NCBI GenBank assembly: GCA_022315425.1 | Contig: JAIUPT010000042.1 | Coordinates: forward strand, 1,426,001 to 1,490,000 | Direction of reading: 5' to 3' | DNA: 64,000 nt | Source: Pseudevernia furfuracea | Taxonomy: Eukaryota; Ascomycota; Lecanoromycetes; Lecanorales; Parmeliaceae | In this document: piece by piece, positions 22,837 through 33,670 of the stretch | How positions within the stretch are numbered: the stretch's first letter is position 1 | How the letters are laid out: each line of letters opens with the position of its first letter | The notes under the pieces: generated by a model | What the model was told of the DNA's origin: nothing | The model's database searches: none | The model's input: only the letters and a program-made list of their open reading frames with translations | Translations under genes and position numbers: made by a program

Positions 22837-23973
22837 GGATTATCATATTGTTCAGATTTCGACAGAAGCACGCTGTCTTCCTTTTCACTTGTGCCCTTCT
22901 CGTGAATAACGATCAGAACAGGTTGGCTCTTTCTATCAAGAATATAAAAGACAAAGCATTGAACGCATAGAAAAATGGTTTACTTGCAGATGAGATGACG
23001 ATTGTTTACCGAAATCTAATGACAGTTGTCACTCTTGTCCTGCAACAAGCCCAAATAATAGCAACAAATTCCTTCACAGTCGCCTTCTATCCTTGACTTT
23101 TGCTTTATGCTCTTGCCTTTTCTCAATCAAGGCGAGCGATGCATTACGTTCGCGCCATCTTACTCATTCATAAACCACTAAGAGTCTCTCGATCCTGATC
23201 GGAAGCAGGGACGGCGAGATTATCTTCGCGCCATCAATCAGATTGCAGAACAGCAGACTTTGAACCTCAATAAGCACAGACAATCTGACGGACTATAAAC
23301 CACGGAAAGACATGGAAATATCGGGAAGATATAAATCAGCCTTCCTGAAAGAACATATGCTTGTATTAGAAGAGCGTATTGTACTTGTACTCAACGCTGA
23401 GAGGCAAATAGGTATCAAGAGTATTGACAGGATAGGAGAACCAAGAGCAGAGCATATGTTCGAATCGTATTCGAGTTTAAATTCAATGAAGTAGTCGCTT
23501 CGTATTTTACCACATAACACCCGGCCTTCTTCTCACAATGAAGCCTACCTTACGGTACAATAGTATTTCTCTCTTCCGGTTCCTTCTCGGAAACCGAGTT
23601 TGCAAGTGTGCTGTCAGACAAACATGAGAAACCGTCATCATACTTGGGATTACAAGATTTTGAGATAGTTGGCAGTCATCAGTAGCGAGTGGCGGCGTCT
23701 TGGCATGATGGCATGCGAGTAAATGTGATTTCCAAGCTAGACTGATGCTGAGATGCTCTCCATCGGGCCAATGAGAACGGCTTCAATGCGGTAGTTGATC
23801 GGCGGGCGCACGCGCTTGGCTGCATTGGCTGCACTGGCTGCACCCTTTTTCCAACTAAGCAAGCGAGACGCTCACTTCTAAGCACATAATCTCTATCACT
23901 GCTATCTTTATTACCCACCCATCAACCTATCCACTTTCCGTCTGCTTTTTGGTCTATGCACCATGCTTTACCT

Positions 23974-24110
23974 TCTTCCCTCTTCCCTCCCTCTTCCCTC
24001 TTCCCTCTTCCCTCTTCCCTCTTCCCTCTTCCCTCTTCCCTCTTCCCTCTTCCCTCTTCCCTCTTCCCTCTTCCCTCTTCCCTCTTCCCTCTTCCCTCTT
24101 CCTCCCCTCC
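23974..24110. repeat. tandem (TTCCCTC)n array
   Basis: About 17 near-perfect copies of the 7-bp unit TTCCCTC, flanked on the right by CTCCCCTCC and a C-run. It is strongly strand-asymmetric (polypyrimidine on the + strand), able to form H-DNA-type structures and prone to length change. Confidence 0.92.
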
Positions 24111-25098
24111 AACCCCCCCCGGAAAACTCAAGACAACATGACTGTGCTTCATCTCTCCAGAAGAACGCACAGGCTCTGACTAGCAAAAATCCACAATGAA
24201 AGTCTTTCTTCCCTCGTCCCTTTTTTTTCTTTTTCAGTATCTTGCTTGCTTCCTCGTCGCTTGTGCTCCGATGTTCGTGGACTATCAGAAATTGCTCGCT
24301 ACCAGTACGGTAAAGGATCACGCAATGATTACGTACCCACCCCTTTATGATATGTGCTTGAGGTGGAGGACATCTTCGACGCTGGAACATTTCTCCTGTC
24401 AAGTCACCCTTGACAGAGCCACGGCGGCCCAAATGAGGCAAGAGCAAGCAACCGAACTACTCGAAAGCGCAGCGCCTCGGTCGCCTACTGTTATTATAGC
24501 CTCGTCGATCCAGCAGGAAGACCAAGGTCCAGCAAAGACGAGCAGTTCATCCTTGGATCCGCGGACTCCTTTAGTGTATGTGTACAGAACACTGAAGGTT
24601 GCCGTGAGAAGCTTGCGATGCAGAGTAGGAAGCGTAGGGGCGAAGTTTGGTTGGATCGGCTCTTCCGACGATGATTTGATTGTCACAGGATTGATATTGT
24701 CAATGATGGTGCAGATGATGTTGGTATGTTGGATCTGGATGGATGCAAGAGCGGTATGTATTCAGAATTTGTTCTACTGGATTTCAGCACGTACACTAAT
24801 ATATTTATTTTTCGCCAGTTGGAGCAGGAGGAGATGCATAGCTTTCAATAACAGTCAGACTCACTGGAATGAAAATCCATGTATAGGAAGCCAACTGAGT
24901 GACATTGCACACGACTCTCCGAAGCAATACACATCGAAGAGAGTGTGCCAGTCCAAGGACAAAGCCTTGGCGCACACAGGTAGGATCATATTGGACGTTG
25001 CAGCTATGTCCTGACATATGGATGAAGCCAGCGACGTTTCCAATCTTACCATTACCTACCTTGTTGGCAATGCGCCTGGACTTCTCTCGGGGTTTTTG

Positions 25099-25117
25099 CT
25101 CTATGCATGACCTTTGC
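25099..25117 (-). repeat. dispersed 22-bp motif, copy 3 (reverse)
   Basis: CTCTATGCATGACCTTTGC on the + strand, the reverse complement of the motif with one or two changes. It can encode SMHDLC on the plus strand. Confidence 0.45.
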
Positions 25118-25335
25118 GGTTTAAATGTCTTTAGTCTGCTTTTGCATTGTTATTTACCGTATGCAACCAAGGTTTAGGGATAAAGTAGAGTCTTGTTTGG
25201 AAATGCGAAGACGGACTCGATCAGAAGTCAATAATACCGGAGTATACGACACGGGGGTTCTGAATCTAGGGCAACACCTAGAGTAGCACTTTTCGATTCC
25301 CAACAGTCAAAATTGAATACCTTACTCATTGATTT

Positions 25336-25370
25336 ACAATTCACAATTCACAATTCACAATTCACAATTC
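25336..25370. repeat. tandem ACAATTC x5
   Basis: Five perfect head-to-tail copies of the 7-mer ACAATTC; a degenerate sixth unit follows. Confidence 0.85.
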
Positions 25371-25983
25371 GCAACAATACATAATTAATAATCAAGGCCG
25401 ATCAATCGTGCCACGCTTTTTCGCCAGCTCTGGAGCCAGTGGCTGTGGAGGAGGGGGTCTTTTGGTTTAGGTGGGGTCGGCAGTAGTGACGAATTTTAAT
25501 GTGTATGAGCCTATGAGATGCCGCCTGGAAAGGACCCCTACGGGAAAAGGGTCCGAGACGACGCCACTTCTGGAAGATCTTTTCCAATTCAGGTATAGGT
25601 ATTCCGATGCATGGAATCACAGCCACAAGCACAACCATTAAGAGATTGCTCCGCTCCTGTGTTGCTTTCTTCACCTCTTTCCACCTCTTGATCTCTTACA
25701 TTCATTATCTGGGACGGGCACAGTACCGAAACAACATCGGAGGCCATGCCGTTGACATTTCCGCCCCCTCACAAGCGGTACTAGTACTTGTCCCACTCAA
25801 GCTTCAACAGCTCTTGTCTTCCTCGTCATGTTTTGCAAGCGGTACGCATATTCACCTTTGCCCTGTTAACATCTGAGGTGTGGTATCGACAAGCAGACAT
25901 CGCTGTTGATGTGGTACACAAATGGGACATGACGGTATTTCAATAGGCAGAGCTCCAAGAAGCTAGACATCCATCTGTATGCC

Positions 25984-28338
25984 ATGTTCAGGGAGAACCA
26001 CCCGAATGTTAGACCCGGAACTTGTGCACCCATGCACCTATCGGTCGCCGAGTCCGAACACACCATCAGGTCCAGATGTAAAGGCGAGGCGTAAGTATTC
26101 TTCTCATCACCATCATAGTCGCCCCCAATTTACTTATGTTGTCCCAGCGATTCGTTGAATTGACATCAGGGGTTGCAGTGATGTCCAAGATGGTAATAAG
26201 ATCGCCCCACCAACATCTGATGTCCCGTGGCTTTCATCCGCAAACACTACCGCTGTCGCGCCGACGCCATTCATGACAGATGAATCTGCCTTGGGAGGAA
26301 CACCTGTTGCTCAACAAAAAGAAGCTGAAGAATGTAATCCGCCGCCAATCCCAGAGTCGAGCCAACTACCATTACCCGCCCCTGAGCACGATATGTGGTC
26401 GGATTTTATCAATCCCGAACATTTGTTCACTTCTGAGGCTATCGGGCCTTTTACTTTTCAGGACTTTCCATCTCTTCCAACCCCACAAGCTTCATTGCCA
26501 GAGATACTAGCTCCTATGTCGCCAGGTCTTGAACCTCTGTCACCACTTGCAACTGAAGATGCCGTTGGCTCAAATCTCATGGACATTGTCGAGCCACACT
26601 ATTATGAGATCCTGGGCACCTTCTACCAGGAAACTGGGAGTACTGGGTCAACTCTATCAGCGCAGCTCTCAAATGGGTAGGATTTGATGCCGGCCCTCGG
26701 CATGATCAACGCGCACTGACATGAATGTTTCAAGGGCCCGCTTTCGCCACAGACTTGATGCACCCCCTGCTTTGATGCCAAAGGGATCTGGCGGAAGCCC
26801 GGTGACCTACTTAAACAAAGGCTCACGCTATTCTATCTCAGTCGAAGATACGTTGCGTGCTGAATCAAACCCTGGTAAGAAGGTGTATTGCACATCTGTG
26901 CAAGTCGCTTTCGATACGGAGCAGCAAAGACAACAGCCTTTGGCCTATTGGCAGTTGTGGGAACAAAACCAAGATGACGATGAGATCCGCTCAGTCGAAG
27001 GGAGGTCTTTAGCTATTGAATACTTGGACCCTCACGAATCTGACCATCAAAATCACGTGGCGAATCTTCAAGTTGTTCACTCTGATGGCTTCTCTTTGAT
27101 GTGGAGCGCAGACCACAATGACATGAGACAATTCTCGATTCCAATTCGACTGAATTTCCGGTCAACAGACTTCAGTCAGTGCAAAGGAGTCATCGGTACG
27201 TGTATTCGGAGTCCTGATCATCTAGTTCGGCTCAAATTTGGAGCCTTAAGACACGTCTCGGGGTTTCATACTCTGAAGACATGGCCAAGTCTTAAAATCC
27301 CTTTTCGAACAGGAAATACTGACTCGGAAATCATGAACAGGGGTTGCATTGCAACTCTGTAGTAGAACCGAGGAGATATCGACCAGCTCAGTACAGCCTC
27401 TCATACCGAATCTCGAGGTGAGCTTTTGCAGGATCAAGACATTCAGAAGTCATGGTGCAGAGCGCAAGAATGCCAACGACAAGACAATTGCGGAAAAACG
27501 CATCAGAAGACTGAAGCAACAACTAGTACAATCGCAGACAGGTCAGACACCAAAAGACAAGAGACTTGGTAGGGATAAAAGCAAGACGCCGAAACTCCCA
27601 GGAGCACGAAGAAGTCATAAAATTGGCCTAATTTGCAAAATCATGAACTTGCGACGTGATTGCACATCGAACCATCCGTACACCTTCCTCGACCACCGAG
27701 GAGAGAAGCAGAAAGACTGTGATTGGCCCCATTCAGCGCACGGGGACACATCTTCATTATCGCCAAAGAATGAACCGACGTTGTCATTTTCGGCAGCACA
27801 GAGTGGCTTCATGCCGATGACCTTGAGACCCAAAGACCCAATGCCCTTGTCGAAACCGATCCAGCGTCCAAGTACAGGATGGTATGATGAGCCACAGCAA
27901 AGGACATCGACACGAGATCTTCCAGAAAGGGTCATGAACAGATCAATGAGGCACGGGATAATCAAGGTTGCCTGCTTTTACATACGTCCGGTTGGCTTCA
28001 AACATAAAAGCCAGAATGACCATTACATAGCAGTTTATCTTTTCGAGCGCACAGCTCGTGACCTTGGCAGGAGTATCGCTGAACCCGTCTCGGTCGACCC
28101 CAGTAAGGTGGGGCAAACGACCTGGTCTACGGTCAAAGGTTTGACCATCCTAGTCGATGACGATGTAGTCGCAAACATATTGGAGGGCCAGAAGATGCAG
28201 GTCGAAGCGAAGAAGGCCGCACCTAGGTCCCAGTCTGGAAGACCGTCGAGCCACGACTCTGCTGATGAGGTGTATTTTCATGAGCATGGAGGCAGCCAAG
28301 GTGCTCGAGAGCTACTCGATTTCAAACTCGTGTTCTGA
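25984..28338 (+). CDS. CP2/grainyhead-type transcription factor (CSP-2-like)
   Basis: Exons 25984-26090, 26170-26676, 26735-27195 and 27341-28338 give 690 residues in one phase. The CP2 DNA-binding domain starts at ARFRHRLDAPPALMPKGS and includes VTYLNKGSRYSISVEDTL, AYWQLWEQ, LAIEYLDP, LNFRSTDFSQCKGV and FRSHGAERKNANDKTIAEKR. The C-terminal dimerisation part reads VACFYIRPVGF through AVYLFERTARDL and LTILVDDDVVANI. Neurospora CSP-2 of this family activates conidial-separation and cell-wall genes. Several core positions differ from the usual fungal sequence, for example VALQLCSRT for the common IPVRLCAKT, so this may be a divergent paralogue. The N-terminus is unsure. The frame stays open upstream of ATG 25984 (NRQSSKKLDIHLYA), so an earlier exon is likely. 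Confidence 0.85.
27196..27340 (+). repeat. introner-like intron in the CP2 gene
   Basis: 145 nt, phase 1. It starts GTACGTGTATTCGGAGTC and ends AATACTGACTCGGAAATC then ATGAACAG, with GACACGTCT and AAGACATGG between. The same landmarks, in the same order, occur in the FAH introns at 34107 and 34573. Confidence 0.72.
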
Positions 28339-29251
28339 CGATTACCTGAGACGGGGCATCTGACGGCGGGGATGGAGGTTGGGTGGATTTGTAAATAAAA
28401 CATGGGGGTGAAATACCCAGGTGACGACATTATGACGTGCATTACCCCAGAGTACTTACTCCATTATGAGAATAGCAATTTTGTTGGAGATGTTGCAGCA
28501 ACAAAATTGAATACAGAAACACGATTGGAAACAAATCAAAAATCCACACCTTTGCTCTTGCAACTTCCTCATTGTGAAGCGCGTCGAATACGTACAGAAA
28601 GTACGCTGTTTGTTGCTCTCGACTTTCCCGCATCTACTTTTTGCCTTTGTATAACTTGCTCATATGGATCAGATAAATGTATCAGATAAATGTATCATGC
28701 AATAATACCTTTGCCAGCGTGCGACGGCACAACGTCTCCTCCCCCTTTACCTCCATACCGAAAGAAAATGCTATCTATCAACGCACACGTTTAGAGGTAA
28801 GCAAGTGTGTAAGGAAATGTAGCAAAGGTCACGCATAGAGAAGCTCAAGAAGGCTAGCTCCGCTTTTCTTTTCTTTGAAGCCAGAGACCAGAAACGGGGC
28901 AAGTAGAGTAGACGGAAGGCTCACATGTTGCTACTGGTCACTGCTTGGTCCCGGGTTACACGTCGGCCATTATTTCTGCAATATTCAGGTCCCGTGTGAC
29001 TGCACCATTATCAAAAAAAACATGAAAATTCCGGGAATTTCTTTGTCATGATTTCGACGTCGTTACTGAAATTACTAGTGGAAGAACCTCCTTTACGTTG
29101 CCTTCTGTATACTCCGGTACCGGTAGACCAATGGGATGTACAACCAGGCCATCTATTTGTGCCATGTCTGATGCGAAACTCAAATATTGAACAGAACCCT
29201 CTGAGCAGCAGAGTGCCGGGGTCCTCCGCCTCCGGAGTATAAACCCATAAG
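28339..29251. other. intergenic, convergent genes
   Basis: About 900 bp between the CP2 and aquaporin stop codons, AT-rich in part. It holds copy 4 of the dispersed motif (28819-28840). Short open frames at 28402-28689 show nothing recognisable. Confidence 0.55.
28819..28840 (+). repeat. dispersed 22-bp motif, copy 4
   Basis: GTAGCAAAGGTCACGCATAGAG; two changes from copy 2. Confidence 0.5.
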
Positions 29252-30230
29252 TCATTCACCCTTCTCAGGGTCTTCCGATTGATGTGAGTCATCTTGGCCC
29301 GGATTCGCCTCCTCATAATTGCAGTATTTGGCAAACCTGTAGTACCCTGCAGCAAGAATGGCACCGAGGGCCGGTCCAAGCCAGTATATCCAGTGATATC
29401 CAGGGAAATTGTGATTTACTGCACAGGGGCCAAATGATCGAGTCGGATTTAGGGATCCGCCGGTAAAGAACACCCCTACAAAGACAAAATTAATGGCTAG
29501 AAGGCAGATATTGCTGGAAGATTTGGGCAGGGTGAGGACAAACCCGTAAGTTCAGCAACGAAAAGTGCTAGGCCAATGCCCACTGGCGCCACGAAGGTTG
29601 CCTTGGTCTTCTCCGCCGCCAAGAATAGAACGGTCAAGACTAGTTCTATTGTCAAGAACATCTCGATGAAGAGGCCTTGAGCTATAGATGTGCTGTGGGT
29701 TAGGGTCGTGTTCACTGCTAGTGGGCCCGGAAACATGCAGGATACGAGTCCAGCTGCAACAAGGCCGCCGAGCATCTGAGCCGGGAAGAGTAGGAGTCCA
29801 CGGGTCCAAGGGAGAGTATTGGATATCATCATTCCGAGCGTTACCTGGATTACGTTTCTCAGTATATCTTGTGGGAACCGCGATTTTAGCAAGTGATATT
29901 TACAGCAGGGTTGAAGAGTCCGCCGCTGATCCTAAAGAACACCCAGGCGGTGACAGCAAGGGAGAAGCCGAATGAAAGGCTAATGAAGAGCAACTGTTGC
30001 AGAGTCGGCGCCGAAGCTGGAGTCAGGGTGTTGGCGATTTGAGTACCACCGAAGGCAAAGAAGAGGAACATGATGGTGCCAACGAATTCTCCGGACATGG
30101 CGACAAGGTGTCCACGCACGGTCTTGGAGAGTATGCCATTCTCTTTACTCTTGCTGTTCTTACTGCCTTGGAAAGGAGCTGGGCTGCTTTGTGACGGGTC
30201 ACCCTGTCGACGGCTCAAGAATTTCTGCAT
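29252..30230 (-). CDS. Aquaporin / MIP family channel
   Basis: Exons 30230-29904, 29844-29544 and 29475-29252 give 283 residues. Six hydrophobic helices are visible with the aquaporin start SGEFVGTIMFLFFAFGGTQ. The first NPA box is made across the first intron (GLFNPA-VTLGMM). The second box reads GGSLNPTRSFGPCAV, that is NPT rather than NPA. The Arg after it is the selectivity-filter Arg. Short tails of 283 residues in total fit orthodox fungal water channels better than the large Fps1-type glycerol facilitators. The product is expected in the plasma membrane, moving water and possibly small solutes. Introns are 59 and 68 nt. Confidence 0.9.
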
Positions 30231-31106
30231 ACCGAGGTAGGAAAGCGCAAGGATGGAGGCACTTTGGTGGTCTTTGGAAGAAGAAGCAGTCGTGTGTATT
30301 TTTAAGGATGTGGACAGAGGAGGACATGAATCATACGTAATAAAAACATCAAAACAAGATTTGATCTAGCTTAAGGATCGATGGTGATGGTGGCGCATCA
30401 CTCTGAGTCCAAGACCATGGACCATGGCTAGCTAGCTTCCTTTGCGCAATTAAGTAACTTTGACTGTTCTTGTTTCTCATACACGATACATGCATGATAC
30501 ATGATACCAGTATGGTCACTATATGGATGTAAGGTATGTTTAGCATGAGGCCTTGAGAGATCCTACTTAATAACTTCAATCAGTACTATAGTGATTCCAG
30601 GAATTTTCATACAGTAAAGTATCTAGAATCCGAGCGATCGAGACCGCGTCAGGTAGACCTGTACTGCTTAAAGTCGATCAGAGAAAAGAGGCTGAGAGGG
30701 GAAATACAATAATATACCAGTGTCTCTTTCTATAGCAATGACTGGCTTGACATCTGGTATATCAGAAAATATGGCCAACTTCAGGCCTCAAGAAATTCGT
30801 TGAATTCATTCTTAAGGGTCAAGACCAACCTATACATCAATCACTGCATTCTTTGAGCTGGCTTTCGAAGACAATCTGGCAAATTTTTGTGGAAACCGGT
30901 TAGAGTACAAACAAAGACGGCAAGGAGGGCTTGACTGCTTATGTAAAGTAGTAGGTTAGCGCCAAGTGGTCTTGGCATCAATACGCGCAGACTTTCAGAC
31001 ACAGGGCTCCCATATACTCTACTCCTCCACTCGCCTTCTCATACTCCTGCCGCCTTCTCCATGTTTTAGATCGTCCATCTCAAACTTCCATAGCAAGGTC
31101 CTTAAG
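30231..31106. other. divergent promoter region of the aquaporin gene and PRE4
   Basis: About 875 bp. The part next to 30231 is AT-rich. No gene, RNA or repeat array is recognised. Confidence 0.55.
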
Positions 31107-32018
31107 ATGAATCACCTTCCTCAGGCATGGGGCCGTGTAAGTCGAGAGCTGCCTTACCCTGCCACGAGCTATAGCTGATGCATAGTCCATGTTGTAGCCT
31201 CGCGATGATGTCTATGGACCATACGATGCTTCATATCTCCAATCTAGTCACCCTCAGACCCACACTCAGCAGCCCATAGTCACGGGAACATCAGTCCTTG
31301 CGGTCAAGTTCAAGGATGGGGTTGTCATCGCTGCAGATAACTTAGGTAGGTACGCTTCTTCTGGCTAGGAATTTCCCTCCGGCTAACGCTTCTTTCTTCT
31401 CCCACAGCATCCTACGGTTCTCTCGCCCGATTCACAGATGTAAAACGTCTTCGGCCCTTCAACTCCCGCGCAATCGTGGGCATCGGCGGCGATGTTTCAG
31501 ACATGCAATACATCGACCGGCTCCTCAACTCTCTCGACGTCACTGAGAATTACTCTTCAGAAGGGCATAGTCTTAACGCTAGAAACCTACACACCTACCT
31601 CTCAAAAGTCATGTACAAGCGCCGCACCGACATCAACCCACTGTGGAATCAGATGCTGGTAGCCGGACTCGATGGGGATGACAAGCCATTTCTGAGCAGC
31701 GTGGATCTGTTGGGCACGACATTCAGTAGCCCAACGCTGGCAACAGGATTTGGAGCACACTTAGCACAGCCATTGTTGAGAAAAGTGGCGGATGACGAGA
31801 GCCAGGTCTCGGACGTGACAAGGGAGAAGGCCGTGGATGCGGTGAAAGAGTGTATGAAGGTGCTATTCTACAGAGATGCAAGGAGCCTAGATAAGTACTC
31901 GATCGCAGTGGTTACGAAGGAGGGTGGTGTGGAGTTGAAGGAAGATGAACAGCTGGAGAACCAGAGTTGGGCGTTCGCTGAGACCATCAGGGGTTATGGA
32001 AGGACGCAGGAAGTTTGA
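31107..32018 (+). CDS. PRE4: 20S proteasome subunit beta 7 (Pre4/PSMB4)
   Basis: Exons 31107-31136, 31198-31345 and 31408-32018 give 262 residues. The N-terminal extension (HLPQAWGRPRDDVYGPYD) precedes the Ntn-hydrolase-fold start QQPIVTGTSVLAVKFKDGVV, followed by DNLASYGSLARFTDVKRL and the GGDVSDMQYIDRLL segment. The residue at the usual catalytic Thr position is part of TGTSV, but beta 7 subunits of this type are structural and not active peptidases. MNPLWNQ-like context (RTDINPLWNQMLVAG) and LLGTTFSSPTLATGFGAHLA identify the subunit. The first exon is only 30 nt. The second proteasome gene of the window, after RPT4. Confidence 0.94.
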
Positions 32019-32153
32019 AAGATGAGTTGATTAGCACTCATGGATAGAGCGGCATCATTTCCATTGCTCGCCCCAGCTTCACCTGTGTGCTCATACCGCT
32101 GCCCCGCCACCGAAGGCCTCCGAAGGCCCTGGTGTCAACTGGCCATTGACGTA

Positions 32154-33060
32154 TCAAAACTCAAGGACTTCCACCAGCAAATCCATTCCTATGGCGCTAT
32201 TTCCCTCATCAAAGGCTAACCACTCTTCTGCTGGATGGTCAGTCGCTCGAGCTTGCATGACAGGCGCAAATTCCGGCGCTCGGTTTTCCTTGTCACTGTC
32301 GTCGTCTGCAAATGGATCATCATGCTCAACTTCATCCGTCGGTCTCTCTTGTTGTCCTTCCTCCGCTTGTTGCTGCTCTTGTTCTTCATCCGCAACTTCT
32401 TCGTTTAAGCCCTGCGCGCCTTCTCCGCCTACGTCTGCAGAATCTCCTTCCGCTTCGACCTTGGTTTCGTCGCCTGCCCGGTCGTCTGACTCGCACCCAC
32501 CTGAGATCTGTTCGTCTCCGCCAGTTTCAGATGCATACTGAGTGGTATCATCCACCACTTTAGAGCTCCTTTTCTTAGCCGCCCCACGCAAGGCCTTCTT
32601 CTCTGCGCTTCTTTCTTCGCTCTTCGCTCTCCTCAACTCCCTCTCCTCTCTTTTCCTCCTCTCCAACGCAGGATCGTTGTCCCAACCCTTTCCATACCGC
32701 ATCCTCCTCTCGGCCTTCTCGCTCTTCTGAGGCCATTGCGCATAAAGTGTCGATTGACTTCTAACTTTACAGCTGGAGAGTACTTCATCCATCGCTAAAA
32801 GTCTGTTCTGATACCTCAACATGATGCCACAGAATGGAAGATCGCTCCGAAGAATGCGAACCCCACTGGCCCGCCAGATTGATTCAAGACGGGCATCGAC
32901 CGTCGCTTTGACTGCTGCGACCGTGGTTGTGTCAAGATCGAGATCCAGAGTTATGGTGTCTCCTTCTGGCAATTGAACGACTGAGGTGCGTTAGTGCTCC
33001 TATTTTTGAGACGGTGACGGGCGTTGATTGTAGAGCGGGTGACATACAGAAGCCAGTCAT
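32154..33060 (-). CDS. protein with N-terminal ubiquitin-like domain and acidic tail
   Basis: Exons 33060-33048 (13 nt) and 32980-32154 give 279 residues. Starting MTGFFVQLPEGDTITLDLDL, the first 85 or so residues read as a beta-grasp fold: two strands, a helix (AVKATVDARLESIW), then CGIMLRYQNRLLAMDEVLSS and QSTLYAQW. A charged segment follows, ending in a very acidic Glu/Gln-rich tail with DDPFADDDSD and EEWLAFDEGN. The tiny first exon supplies only MTGF plus one base. No named family is recognised; adaptor or ubiquitin-pathway roles are inference. The stop lies 135 bp from the convergent PRE4 stop. Confidence 0.68.
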
Positions 33061-33670
33061 TTTTTGGAGAAAGAAATCGTTGTACCCAAGCGCAATGGAA
33101 GATCATAGGTGGCAGTCATGTGTGTCTGGGTAGATTGTTGCAGATATCTCCTGCATGGGGGTATGGAGCGAGGAAAGAACATGGAAATCTGGGAGCTTGA
33201 AAGGTCGTTCAATGAGCTAGGCACGGGCAGGCGTAGTGTTGAAGGGATGCACTTCTCCGTGTGTCGAGGTATTGTGTGTTGAGATGCGTGGTGGTAGGAC
33301 AGAACACGGCATGAGGAACGAACTCAGTAGGCTGATTACTACCTTGTTCTTCTAGCAATTCCGCCCAGAACTCTTTCCAGCTCGTCAAAAGCTCTTCGAC
33401 GTTTAAGGAAAGAATCTGATGGTAGAGGTCTGGAACTCTTAAGAGTCAATTCAGAGACAGTAGGCCTGTTTTGGGCCACTTTTCTCGTGCTGCCAAGACC
33501 CTACCTTGAACACAAAGAAAATCGCGGAGGAATAGCGACGATGCTGTTTGGGAGATGAAGTGCTGCAGTGAAAGCTCACGTACTCTCCTGAAGCTAGTGA
33601 GAACTAGATTTCCCGGTAAACTGTGCATCAATTCCATTTACTCATGCAATGCAGACAAAGCTTAGCCATC
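33061..33670. other. intergenic stretch
   Basis: About 610 bp between the ubiquitin-like gene start and the FAH gene stop, both on the minus strand. Short open frames only. Confidence 0.5.

Larger units (their letters stand above)
22872..25983. other. repeat-rich stretch without a supported gene
   Basis: About 3.1 kb. It contains the 7-bp tandem array (23974-24110), a short ACAATTC array (25336-25370) and one copy of the dispersed 22-bp motif in reverse orientation. A 272-codon plus-strand frame at 24196-25014 begins with a hydrophobic stretch but shows no family. Its start region is a T-rich tract ending TTTTTCAG, like an acceptor, so it is not called as a gene. The right end should contain the promoter, and perhaps an undetected first exon, of the CP2 gene. 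Confidence 0.5.

Noticed and set aside
23949..24199. Ser/Leu/Pro-repeat ORFs in all three plus frames
   Set aside because: They are translations of the (TTCCCTC)n array.
24196..25014. 272-codon plus-strand frame with a hydrophobic N-terminus, like a secreted protein
   Set aside because: No domain or family, odd Arg/Cys-rich composition; its first codons overlap a T-tract ending TTTTTCAG that looks like an acceptor or random AT-rich DNA; overlapping frames on the other strand are equally open.
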